Source of the DNA: Chloroflexota bacterium | GTDB taxonomy: Bacteria; Chloroflexota; Dehalococcoidia; Dehalococcoidales; Fen-1064 | Length of the DNA stretch: 12,570 nt | Direction: 5' to 3' | NCBI GenBank assembly: GCA_026389745.1 | Contig: JAPLHG010000089.1 | Span: 13,036 to 25,605, forward strand | Part shown: positions 5,691 to 11,853 of the stretch, piece by piece | Layout of the letters: each line of letters opens with the position of its first letter | Numbering within the stretch: position 1 is the stretch's first letter | Notes under the pieces: model-generated | Seen by the model: only the letters and a program-made list of their open reading frames with translations | What the model was told of the DNA's origin: nothing | Database searches by the model: none | Translations under genes and position numbers: made by a program

Positions 5691-6846
5691 CTATTTGAAC
5701 CCGTTTTCCTGGTGCTTTTGGGCAATCGTTTCTGCCAGTTTCTCCAGCGCCTGATAATCGACTTCCCGCGGCTGTCCCTTGCAAATTACAGGTGGGATGA
5801 TTTCCACCTTCAGATTAGGAATAAGTCCGGCGATGGTTTCTACCACTTTAGTCCCCCAGCCGTAAGAGCCGATGATTGAGGCGAATTTTAATTTGGGTCG
5901 GAGGGCATTCGCCAGTACGGCGGCATAGGCAACGACAGGATGGGGGCCGGTCAGCACGGTCGGTGTCCCGATGACGATAGTGCCGGCGTCCACCAGTGCC
6001 ATTGCCAGCTTGCCGATATCAGTTACGCTCAGGTCGAACTGTTCGACCTTAACGCCTTTGATTGCCAGCGCGCTCACCAGACAATCAACCATTTTTCGGG
6101 TGCTACCATGCATTGAAATAAATGGCAGGACAACAATATTCTTCGGCTCGTCAAAAACCCACTTGTGGTAGGCGTTAATAATAAAATCAGGTTTATTATA
6201 CATCGGGCCATGGCTGGGAGCGATGATTTTAAACTGGTAGTCCTCGATTTTTTCGAGGTTCTTGTGAATTTGAGCGCGGAAGGGCATCATAATTTCAGCG
6301 TAATATCTCTTGGCGGCTTCATGAACTCTCCCCTCGTCGGTAACATAGAGGTCGCTGGTGGCAATGTGTGACCCGAAGAAGTCGCAGGGTCAACATTGTT
6401 TCGGGCCAGTGCACCCACGGCGCATGGATAAATTCCAGCGTTCGATTCCCTAGGGAAATAGTCTCGAGGTCGTTCACTGTTTGAAACTTCTCTGTCGGTA
6501 GGTGGAACAGGTCGATGAGCATGTCTTTGGCACGCGGTGTGCAGATAATCTTTGCTTCAGGATATTTCGCTACGACCTGTGGAAGGGTGCCGGAATGGTC
6601 AGGCTCGGCATGGTTGGAGATAACGTAGTCGAGGTGCTTGATGCCCAGCAGGCTCAAGTTATTAATGAGAACATCTGGCATCGAGCGGTCAACGGTGTCA
6701 ATCAGCGCCGTCTTTTCACTGCCTTTGATGAAATAAGAATTATAGCTGGTGCCATCGGGCAGGGGGATGAGCGAATCGAAGAGCCGTCGGTCCCAATCAA
6801 CGGCACCGACAGTATAAATTCCCGGTACAAACTCCCTTGGTTTCAT
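5691..6846 (-). pseudogene. fprA: Flavodiiron protein FprA (O2/NO reductase), broken by a frameshifting deletion
   Basis: Flavodiiron proteins reduce O2 to water or NO to N2O with a diiron site in a beta-lactamase-like domain and FMN in a flavodoxin domain. From ATG 6846 the frame encodes residues 1-153, including NHAEPDHSG with ligands H79, E81, D83, H84, and HAPWVHWPETML with H146. Then it shifts into noise and stops at 6319. Homology resumes one frame over at 6386 (CDFFGSH, a ligand Asp), continues through APSHGPMY (ligand His) and a flavodoxin domain with SMHGST and IIGSYGWG, and stops at 5691. About ten family residues between LT and CDFF are absent; 1156 bases plus 29 gives 395 codons, the usual length, so a 29-nt deletion at about 6387/6388 is inferred. 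ATG 6846 is one base from the hrb stop. Both halves are otherwise well preserved, suggesting recent loss. Confidence 0.85.
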
Positions 6847-6847
6847 T

Positions 6848-7534
6848 TTATACTACCTTCTTGAATTCACTTTTTGCCGCTCCGCAGACAGGACATGTCC
6901 AGCTATCGGGCAGTTTCTCGAAGGGTGTGCCCGGCGGGATTTTGCCGTCCGGGTCGCCCTTTTCAGGGTCATAGATATAACCACAAACAGTACATTCGTA
7001 TTTTGATAGAATCAGTTTGGCTTCCTTCTTCACTTCGACATAGCTGGGTGCGGTTTTGGGAGTGCTACCGCGCTTGATTTCGTGGTAATAGGCGTAAGTC
7101 ATCGGCTCACCTTCTTTAATGACCTCAGCACCCACGACTTCGCCGATAAAAACGGTGTGTGTGACGGCATCCAGTTGTCCAGTTACTTTAACTTCAAGGT
7201 AAGCCAGTGTGTTATCGGTAACAATGGGGGTGCCAGTTTCGCCAGTCTTGTAATTGATACCTTCAAACTTATTGATTTCTCTGCCGGATTTGAAGCCGAA
7301 GTTGCCGATGAAGGATAGGGGGGTATCCTGTGCCAGAATCGACGCTGTAAAAACGCCACTCTTACTGATGTATTCGTGGGTCAGATTCTTTTTATTGATG
7401 GCCACCGCAATAATAGCCGGCTCCGAGGCTACCTGAATGACGGTATTGGCAATCTGTCCGTTCATTTTGTCGCCATCTTTACTGCAGACCACGTAGATAC
7501 CGTAGCTGAGTTTGAATAATGCCTTTGGATTCAT
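6848..7534 (-). CDS. hrb: High-molecular-weight rubredoxin (flavin reductase-rubredoxin fusion)
   Basis: A 228-residue two-domain redox protein. Residues 1 to about 160 form a flavin reductase-like FMN-binding domain ([20 protein letters not shown], then [12 protein letters not shown] and the HTVFIGEV strand). Residues about 178-228 are a rubredoxin with four iron ligands, C181 and C184 in [10 protein letters not shown] and C214 and C217 in CPVCG. This is the arrangement of Hrb in Moorella, which takes electrons from NAD(P)H and passes them to FprA for O2 or NO reduction in the cytoplasm. The next gene here is fprA, one base away, matching that partnership. ATG 7534 is chosen because AGGAG lies 4 bases upstream; a GTG at 7552 would place that site inside the gene. 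It starts 23 bases after the sufB stop, so it belongs to the same operon. The protein is intact although its partner is broken. Confidence 0.95.
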   Translation of the reverse strand: MNPKALFKLSYGIYVVCSKDGDKMNGQIANTVIQVASEPAIIAVAINKKNLTHEYISKSGVFTASILAQDTPLSFIGNFGFKSGREINKFEGINYKTGETGTPIVTDNTLAYLEVKVTGQLDAVTHTVFIGEVVGAEVIKEGEPMTYAYYHEIKRGSTPKTAPSYVEVKKEAKLILSKYECTVCGYIYDPEKGDPDGKIPPGTPFEKLPDSWTCPVCGAAKSEFKKVV

Positions 7535-7557
7535 AGTACTCCTCTTAGGCACTCATT

Positions 7558-8787
7558 TTACATAAAGTCTTTCTCGCTGGTTTTCACGGCGCGTTGTAAT
7601 TCAGAATTGAGCATTGGTGGTAATCCTTCAATATCCACTCTGAGGAATCCCCTGACAATCGTAGCCGTCGCCTGCTCGCGTGTCATACCACGTGCCATCA
7701 GGTACTCTACCTCTTCTTCCGCAATCTTGCCCACTGCCGCTTCGTGATAGAGGTCGATGCCTGCCAGATTCCCCTTTAGTTCGGGGATAGCGTGAATGGT
7801 GCCTTTTTCTGTAAGAATCAAGCCGCGGCACTCCAGATGCCCTTTAACCCCCACCTCATTGCCTTCAATGTAGCCACGACTGACAATGTTACCACCCATT
7901 GTGATGGCGCGGGTGATGATTTCTGTCTTGGCTCCCTCGGCATTGAGAAAAACCCTGGAGCCAACATCTATATTCGATTCAGGACGTGCCACGAGAATGC
8001 TATTGAATCGGGCAGTGGCGTTTTTACCGTTACACCGGGCAATCGGGTTCATCTGGAGCGAATTAACCGGTTTCATCAAAACATAATTGCTGAGGAACAA
8101 ACCATCCTCCTCGATAATTGCGGCAGTTCTGGGACGCACGGCGAATTCGGGATTCCAACTGTGTATCATCGTGAAAGTGACCTTGGCACCTTTCTTGATG
8201 TAGAATTCCGAAACGCCCAGATGCATACCCGGTTCGTTGCCGAGAGAAGTGGTACAACCCGTGATGATGTGCAGTTCCGAGTTTTCCTCGGCGATGATGA
8301 TATTATGTACGTGTTGGGCGAATTTTGCCTTGGAAAGATAGAGACAAGCCTGCACCGGATAATCGGTCTTAACCCCGGGTAGAGTGCGGATGAAGTAGCC
8401 ATCGTTCTGCCCCAGTTCTACACTGGCGGTGTATTTATCCGTATCCACTGCTACGGCTTGCCAGTAATAGTCCATCAGCCAATCATATTTTTTCATTGCC
8501 TGACTGACCGGCATGACCTCGACGCCCTCTTCTTTGGCGGAGCTATGGATAGGGGTGTTGTCCATCTGGATAAAAGTGCCGACTCTCTGACTGGGGTCAT
8601 CCAGCATCAAACCGGCTTCCAGCATCTTGCCTTTGGTTGCGGTCGTTAGTTCGGATGGGTCTTTCTGATAGGGGTGCTCTTCCGCCGACCTTGTGAACTG
8701 GCTGAGGTCGATATCTTCACCCATTGCCGCCTTTTTGTTGATGGCAGACTGGGCTTTTTCCCTCTTACTTTCCGATATATTAGACAT
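7558..8787 (-). CDS. sufB: SufB/SufD-like Fe-S cluster scaffold protein
   Basis: A 409-residue SufB-family scaffold, shorter than E. coli SufB (495) and near SufD (423). With SufC it assembles [Fe-S] clusters in the cytoplasm. The right-handed beta-helix core includes GCTTSLGNEPGMHLGVSEFY (177-196) and a conserved C-terminal part: GHLECRGLIL with C320 at the position of the cluster-forming cysteine, and DLYHEAAVGKI with H348-E349, matching catalytic-type residues of SufB. This makes it SufB rather than a SufD lacking those residues. ATG 8787 overlaps the sufC stop by 8 bases (ATGTCTAA) and has AGGAG 8 bases upstream; upstream in-frame codons lie inside sufC. Neither SufD, SufS, SufU nor SufE is present, so this is a two-gene SufCB system of the kind reported in methanogens and other anaerobes, and the sulfur source is unknown. 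Confidence 0.93.
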   Translation of the reverse strand: MSNISESKREKAQSAINKKAAMGEDIDLSQFTRSAEEHPYQKDPSELTTATKGKMLEAGLMLDDPSQRVGTFIQMDNTPIHSSAKEEGVEVMPVSQAMKKYDWLMDYYWQAVAVDTDKYTASVELGQNDGYFIRTLPGVKTDYPVQACLYLSKAKFAQHVHNIIIAEENSELHIITGCTTSLGNEPGMHLGVSEFYIKKGAKVTFTMIHSWNPEFAVRPRTAAIIEEDGLFLSNYVLMKPVNSLQMNPIARCNGKNATARFNSILVARPESNIDVGSRVFLNAEGAKTEIITRAITMGGNIVSRGYIEGNEVGVKGHLECRGLILTEKGTIHAIPELKGNLAGIDLYHEAAVGKIAEEEVEYLMARGMTREQATATIVRGFLRVDIEGLPPMLNSELQRAVKTSEKDFM

Positions 8788-9532
8788 GATGTGCACTCCT
8801 GAAGGCGCATCTGGCGCATTGTTCGTAGCCTCTCGCTTTGATTTCCGTGAGGATTTCGCGAGGGTCGCCCATACAACTAATGATCCCTTCCAGCATAATG
8901 TAGCCGTTACGGGCATTCACATAGTCCAGAATATGCCCCGTGTGGGTGATGATTAAACCCATATTGTTTCTGGAATGCATGGGGCTATCTTTTTCCAGCA
9001 GTTCATTGATGAGCTTGCCAATGAGGGCAATATTTTCCAGGTCAACCCCTGATTCCGGCTCATCCAACAGCACCAGTTCGGGTTGTTGGGCAAGCAACTG
9101 CATTAACTCGCTGCGTTTGATTTCACCCCCGGAAAAACCGTAATTGATATCCCGGTCAAGGAAGTCGGTTAGGTCGGTTCTGCTTGCCAGAGTCGTCACG
9201 ATGTCCAGATTGCTCTTATCTTTCATCGAAGCCAGAACCATCTCTTTGGTCTTAACACCCCGGACGACAGGTGGCCGCTGGAATGAGATACCGATACCCA
9301 GCCTTGCCCTTTCATCCACAGGCATTCCGGTGATGTCTTCGCCTTTGAATAAGATACTACCGCGAGTGACCTGATATTTGGATAAGCCCATAATGGTCAT
9401 TAACAGGGTGGTTTTGCCGCTACCATTGGGCCCGAAGAGTACGTGGGTTTCTCCGGTTCCGATAGTTAGATTGACGCCGTGCAGGATTTCCTTACCTTCT
9501 ACGGCAACGGTCAGGTTCTTAATTTCAAGCAT
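8780..9532 (-). CDS. sufC: SufC, Fe-S assembly ABC ATPase
   Basis: SufC is a soluble ABC-type ATPase that drives conformational change in the SufB scaffold. The 250-residue product has Walker A GPNGSGKT (34-41), Q-loop Q85 in ISFQRPP, signature FSGGE (133-137), Walker B LVLLDEPESGVD (153-164) with the SufC-typical E-S-G-V-D, and H-loop H197 in ITHTG. No membrane segment or permease partner is seen, as expected. ATG 9532 has GAGGT about 6 bases upstream. The gene lies 24 bases after the ferritin-like gene and overlaps sufB by 8 bases, so translation is probably coupled and SufB is made with it in fixed ratio. The tail after about residue 235 carries a CARC motif (C239, C242) and two histidines, absent from the E. 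coli protein; this could bind metal, but I infer that only from the motif. Confidence 0.95.
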   Translation of the reverse strand: MLEIKNLTVAVEGKEILHGVNLTIGTGETHVLFGPNGSGKTTLLMTIMGLSKYQVTRGSILFKGEDITGMPVDERARLGIGISFQRPPVVRGVKTKEMVLASMKDKSNLDIVTTLASRTDLTDFLDRDINYGFSGGEIKRSELMQLLAQQPELVLLDEPESGVDLENIALIGKLINELLEKDSPMHSRNNMGLIITHTGHILDYVNARNGYIMLEGIISCMGDPREILTEIKARGYEQCARCAFRSAHHV

Positions 9533-9556
9533 AGCTTGACCTCACATTTTTTGTGT

Positions 9557-10090
9557 TTAATTACCGCCGTCCAGTGACGGGTGTTCGGTTTGCACATACC
9601 ATGCCGCTGGGTCTTTCAGAAACTCATAGTAATCGAGTAGGACGAGTTTGTGTTCTCTTTCCTCGGCGGTGATGGTTACATAGAAGTCCTTTTCTGCTCC
9701 CGCACCGACCTGCTCACTGCGATTGTGGTAGAAATCATAGGACTTGTCTTCCATCTCCATTGCTTTTCGGATAGTGTCAAATTCTGTTTGGTTGGCTTTT
9801 GCAGATGAAGCGGACTTTTCAATTTCTCTGGCGAAAATGGTTCTCTGAGTTTTGCCGCCATCCGGTTTGAAATCGATAGGAATCCACGATTTGGATTTGC
9901 GAATATTTTCATAGATTTGCTCGAACTTTTGACGGTGGTAATCTTCTGTGTTTACCAGGGACTCCAGCAACTTTCTGCCGAGTTCGTTGCCACTCTCACG
10001 GCTAGCCTTAAGATAGAAAGCCTTGCCGTCAATTTCCATCTGGATAGCGTATTGGAGCGCTTGAGTGGTCTTTTCCTGTTCTATCGACAT
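9557..10090 (-). CDS. Ferritin-like diiron protein (rubrerythrin-related), 177 residues
   Basis: A four-helix ferritin-like domain with two copies of the diiron pattern. Helix 1 has E19 in MEIDGKAFY, helix 2 E49-x-x-H52 in NTEDYHRQ, helix 3 E114 in MEMEDKSYDFY, and helix 4 E144-x-x-H147 in EEREHK. All ligands expected for a rubrerythrin-type site are present. The C-terminal rubredoxin domain of classical rubrerythrin is missing; the tail is DPAAWYVQTEHPSLDGG. Such proteins are usually peroxide reductases or iron-handling proteins, but the exact activity is not shown by sequence. ATG 10090 has GGAGG 6 bases upstream. It is the first gene of the - strand operon with sufC, sufB, hrb and fprA, which supports a role in oxidative stress or iron supply for cluster assembly. 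A perfect TATAAT lies about 90 bases upstream. Confidence 0.92.
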   Translation of the reverse strand: MSIEQEKTTQALQYAIQMEIDGKAFYLKASRESGNELGRKLLESLVNTEDYHRQKFEQIYENIRKSKSWIPIDFKPDGGKTQRTIFAREIEKSASSAKANQTEFDTIRKAMEMEDKSYDFYHNRSEQVGAGAEKDFYVTITAEEREHKLVLLDYYEFLKDPAAWYVQTEHPSLDGGN

Positions 10091-10171
10091 TTAAGCCTCC
10101 GTCGCCGGTATCTAAATTCAGTGCGGGGGTGTTTTTATTAATTTACCCCGAATGACGGTAGAGGTATGTAA

Positions 10172-10282
10172 CTAATGTCTCATTATAGCAGGACGTAAGC
10201 AATGATAGGTATTTATGGGGACTTTTGTCTCCGGATCCCATTTCCTTCTTTTCATGGCTGCTTTCTCCCTGCTACCAGCCAT
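10172..10282 (-). pseudogene. IS3-type transposase OrfA, N-terminal remnant
   Basis: A 36-codon frame starts at ATG 10282, with GGAG 4 bases upstream, and begins MAGSREKAAMKRRKWDPETK. The stretch KRRKWDPETK resembles the N-terminus of IS3-family OrfA helix-turn-helix proteins, which normally continue into A-x-I-V-L-E-G-L-x-G. Here, after base 10223, the sequence changes to VPINTYHCLRP and stops at 10172, so nearly all of the element is gone. No right-hand terminal repeat is found. The call rests on about ten residues. Confidence 0.5.
10182..10190 (-). promoter_or_regulatory. Extended -10 promoter for the ferritin-like/suf/hrb/fprA operon
   Basis: On the - strand the bases read TGCTATAAT, a perfect -10 hexamer with the TG extension. 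No good -35 is seen at 17 bases, which extended -10 promoters tolerate. Transcription would start near 10175, leaving a leader of about 85 bases before ATG 10090. No recognised repressor site was found. It sits inside the reading frame of the transposase remnant, near what may be an old insertion junction. Confidence 0.55.
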
Positions 10283-10328
10283 TTTACTCCCTTAACCTAC
10301 AGCCTGTCTTAATGGGGAGCAGTATAAC

Positions 10329-10379
10329 AGCATCACTTTTCGTTGCCTCGATGAGTCTTTTTTCCTCTTCTATATTCAT
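10329..10379 (-). pseudogene. Possible ECF sigma factor gene, first 17 codons
   Basis: On the - strand ATG 10379 opens MNIEEEKRLIEATKSDA, which resembles the start of ECF-type sigma factors (E-E-K-R-L-I-E-x-A-K-x-D-x-x-A-F). After Asp-Ala the resemblance stops at the sequence GTTATACTGCTCCCCATT, which looks like an IS3-type terminus. I infer that an IS interrupted the sigma gene and both then decayed. The match is short, so this is tentative. Confidence 0.35.
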
Positions 10380-10513
10380 GTCTATATATTACAACGCCAG
10401 TCAAGGGGAAAAAGTTTCAGAATAATATAAATTCAGTTAAGATATTGAATTCTTACTATTTATACCTAATTGTTATCGACTACGGTCGTTGTCGGTCAGA
10501 GGAGTAAGGTTCA

Positions 10514-10798
10514 ATAGACATCAATACAAAAGACATCAATACAAAAAAACAGTTAAAACCAGACCCTGATTTTGACCACCTAATAATAACTATCAGGCCG
10601 AAGCTGCCGTTCAAGCCCATCTTTCAGGTGGTGGTGACAAGGGAAGGGTCAGACATTCGTATAGTTAACGAGCCCCTTAGAGGCTCGCCCGTGTTTCTGG
10701 CGGAGACGGGGAGGGGAGAGTTCATCTCTCCCCGAAACACGGTTTTGGTTTATGTCGTTCCAAGGCTGCCCTTTATAATCTTACAAATACCGGCCTAA
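10514..10798 (+). CDS. Unrecognised 94-codon ORF with apparent ATA start
   Basis: From 10508 to the TAA at 10796-10798 the + strand is open. A strong Shine-Dalgarno, AGAGGAG (10498-10504), is 9 bases before ATA 10514, exactly where a start codon is expected; no ATG, GTG or TTG occurs until GTG 10628. The product would begin with a tandem five-residue repeat (DINTKDINTK), encoded by two identical 15-bp units at 10517-10531 and 10532-10546. It continues with strand-rich sequence (HLIITIRPKLPFKP, FQVVVTREGSDIRIVN, SPRNTVLVYVVPRLPFIILQ) and a hydrophobic C-terminus. I do not recognise it. It may be a gene silenced by an ATG-to-ATA change, a gene using a rare start, or a chance frame. It points away from the suf operon and towards the ABC permease gene. 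Confidence 0.3.
   Translation: MDINTKDINTKKQLKPDPDFDHLIITIRPKLPFKPIFQVVVTREGSDIRIVNEPLRGSPVFLAETGRGEFISPRNTVLVYVVPRLPFIILQIPA
10669..10687. repeat. Hairpin inside the unrecognised ORF
   Basis: CGAGCC (10669-10674) pairs perfectly with GGCTCG (10682-10687) around a 7-base loop. It directly precedes the larger structure at 10689-10742. Confidence 0.4.
10689..10742. repeat. Two-part stem with bulge inside the unrecognised ORF
   Basis: CCGTGTTTC (10689-10697) pairs with GAAACACGG (10734-10742), and inside it GGGGAGAG (10713-10720) pairs with CTCTCCCC (10726-10733) around loop TTCAT. The right arms are contiguous, so the two stems stack, with one 15-base bulge (10698-10712) on the left. All 17 pairs are perfect. 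It could be an RNA structure or a mobile-element remnant. Confidence 0.5.
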
Positions 10799-10944
10799 AT
10801 AATTCGCCGTATGTACAGCTATACTAAAGGCAAATCAATAGCTAAATAGCTACTCGTTGGGATAAGCAGCGGGTACTGAAGCCCTAAAGTCGTACCGTTA
10901 ATAGTTTACATTGCATCTTAGCAACCATATAAGCTTTTCTTTTA
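10799..10944. other. Intergenic stretch between the unrecognised ORF and the permease gene
   Basis: No gene is seen on either strand. It is AT-rich, with a short direct repeat ATAGCTAAATAGCTA near 10840-10855. No clear intrinsic terminator for either converging gene was found. Confidence 0.5.
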
Positions 10945-11853
10945 TTACCCCGTCACATCACGCTTGCGGAATAGATATAAACCTAACACCAGGAATACCA
11001 GACTGTAGATGCCCAGCGTGATAAATGCATGTGGCAGACTCGGTAGTGTCTCGGTTGTGCCACCGCTACCAAGACCCCCGCCGAACCCATGGGGGAGATT
11101 GATCAAGGCGGTGAGGGCGTTTACGTTGGCGCTCAGCAGGTAGTCCGGCACGCTAGCGATCCAACCACCGGCCAGCCTCATGAAAGTGGTGACGATAGTT
11201 TCCAAAAAAACCACGCCGATACCGGTGGCGATGCCCGGCATAGCGGAGCGGCCGACAATGGCCATGAGGAAGCCCAGCAGGGAAAATGGCATAATAATGT
11301 AGAAAGTACGCCAGAACTGGAGGAATTGCGCCCAAAGGTAAGAACCTGTGGCAAAGCTGAAGTTGAAGGCGTAGCCGCCGATAGCCGTGGTAATCAAGCC
11401 CATGATGAAACCGGTGGCGACCCCGATTACCATGCCAATCAGAATGAGAATCCCCAACGAAACGAGTTTGGCGGTGAGGAACTTAAAGCGGCTCTCACTT
11501 GAAATGAGAGCTGTACGGATAGTGCGCCAGTTGTATTCATTACCAACGGAACTGGCCGTCAGGATGATTGCCAGCACAATGCCAAACGATGATATCAACG
11601 ACAGCGCGAAGGGAATGGCCACCGGGAGCCCCAGCAGATTCTGGATATTACCCATGGCATGACCGTCGGCGGGCAGGTTGATTTTTGATATTGCCAGAAG
11701 CAGCAGGTTTACGATGGCTATGATACCGACAAGTATGGCAAGAAGAACCTTGGTCATCTGACGTTTGCGCAGCTTGAAGAGCTCAGCTCCAATCATCCGA
11801 CCTAATCCCGAAAAGGGTGCTCCGATTTTTACGGGAGAAATTATCTTACTCAC
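10945..11853 (-). CDS. ABC-2 type transporter permease
   Basis: A 302-residue integral membrane protein, the permease half of a two-gene ABC exporter. About six hydrophobic segments are visible, near residues 36-56, 79-101, 131-156, 184-203, 206-224 and 276-294. The cytoplasmic N-terminus AELFKLRKRQM before the first segment and VGNEYNWRTIRTALIS (103-118) after the second are typical of ABC-2 permeases, where the second motif is the coupling region to the ATPase. A glycine-rich loop HGFGGGLGSGG lies before the last segment, and the C-terminus is FRKRD. The GTG start at 11853 overlaps the ATPase stop by 8 bases (GTGAGTAA) and has GGAGG 8 bases upstream, so translation is probably coupled. The substrate cannot be told; such pairs export lipids, peptides or drugs. 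Confidence 0.92.
   Translation of the reverse strand: MSKIISPVKIGAPFSGLGRMIGAELFKLRKRQMTKVLLAILVGIIAIVNLLLLAISKINLPADGHAMGNIQNLLGLPVAIPFALSLISSFGIVLAIILTASSVGNEYNWRTIRTALISSESRFKFLTAKLVSLGILILIGMVIGVATGFIMGLITTAIGGYAFNFSFATGSYLWAQFLQFWRTFYIIMPFSLLGFLMAIVGRSAMPGIATGIGVVFLETIVTTFMRLAGGWIASVPDYLLSANVNALTALINLPHGFGGGLGSGGTTETLPSLPHAFITLGIYSLVFLVLGLYLFRKRDVTG

Noticed and set aside
6319..6396. Programmed ribosomal frameshift in fprA
   Set aside because: About ten family residues are missing at the junction as well as the frame, and no slippery run is present, so a deletion explains it better.
7792..8382. Long + strand frame of 196 codons
   Set aside because: It lies fully antisense to sufB, which has clear conserved motifs; the frame arises from sufB codon bias.
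10225..10425. + strand 66-codon frame
   Set aside because: It starts at TTG without a ribosome binding site and is antisense to the sigma and transposase remnants.
10517..10546. Start of a CRISPR array
   Set aside because: There are only two adjacent 15-bp units without spacers.
11089..11502. + strand frame of 137 codons
   Set aside because: It is antisense to the ABC permease; composition is low in hydrophobic residues and shows no motif.
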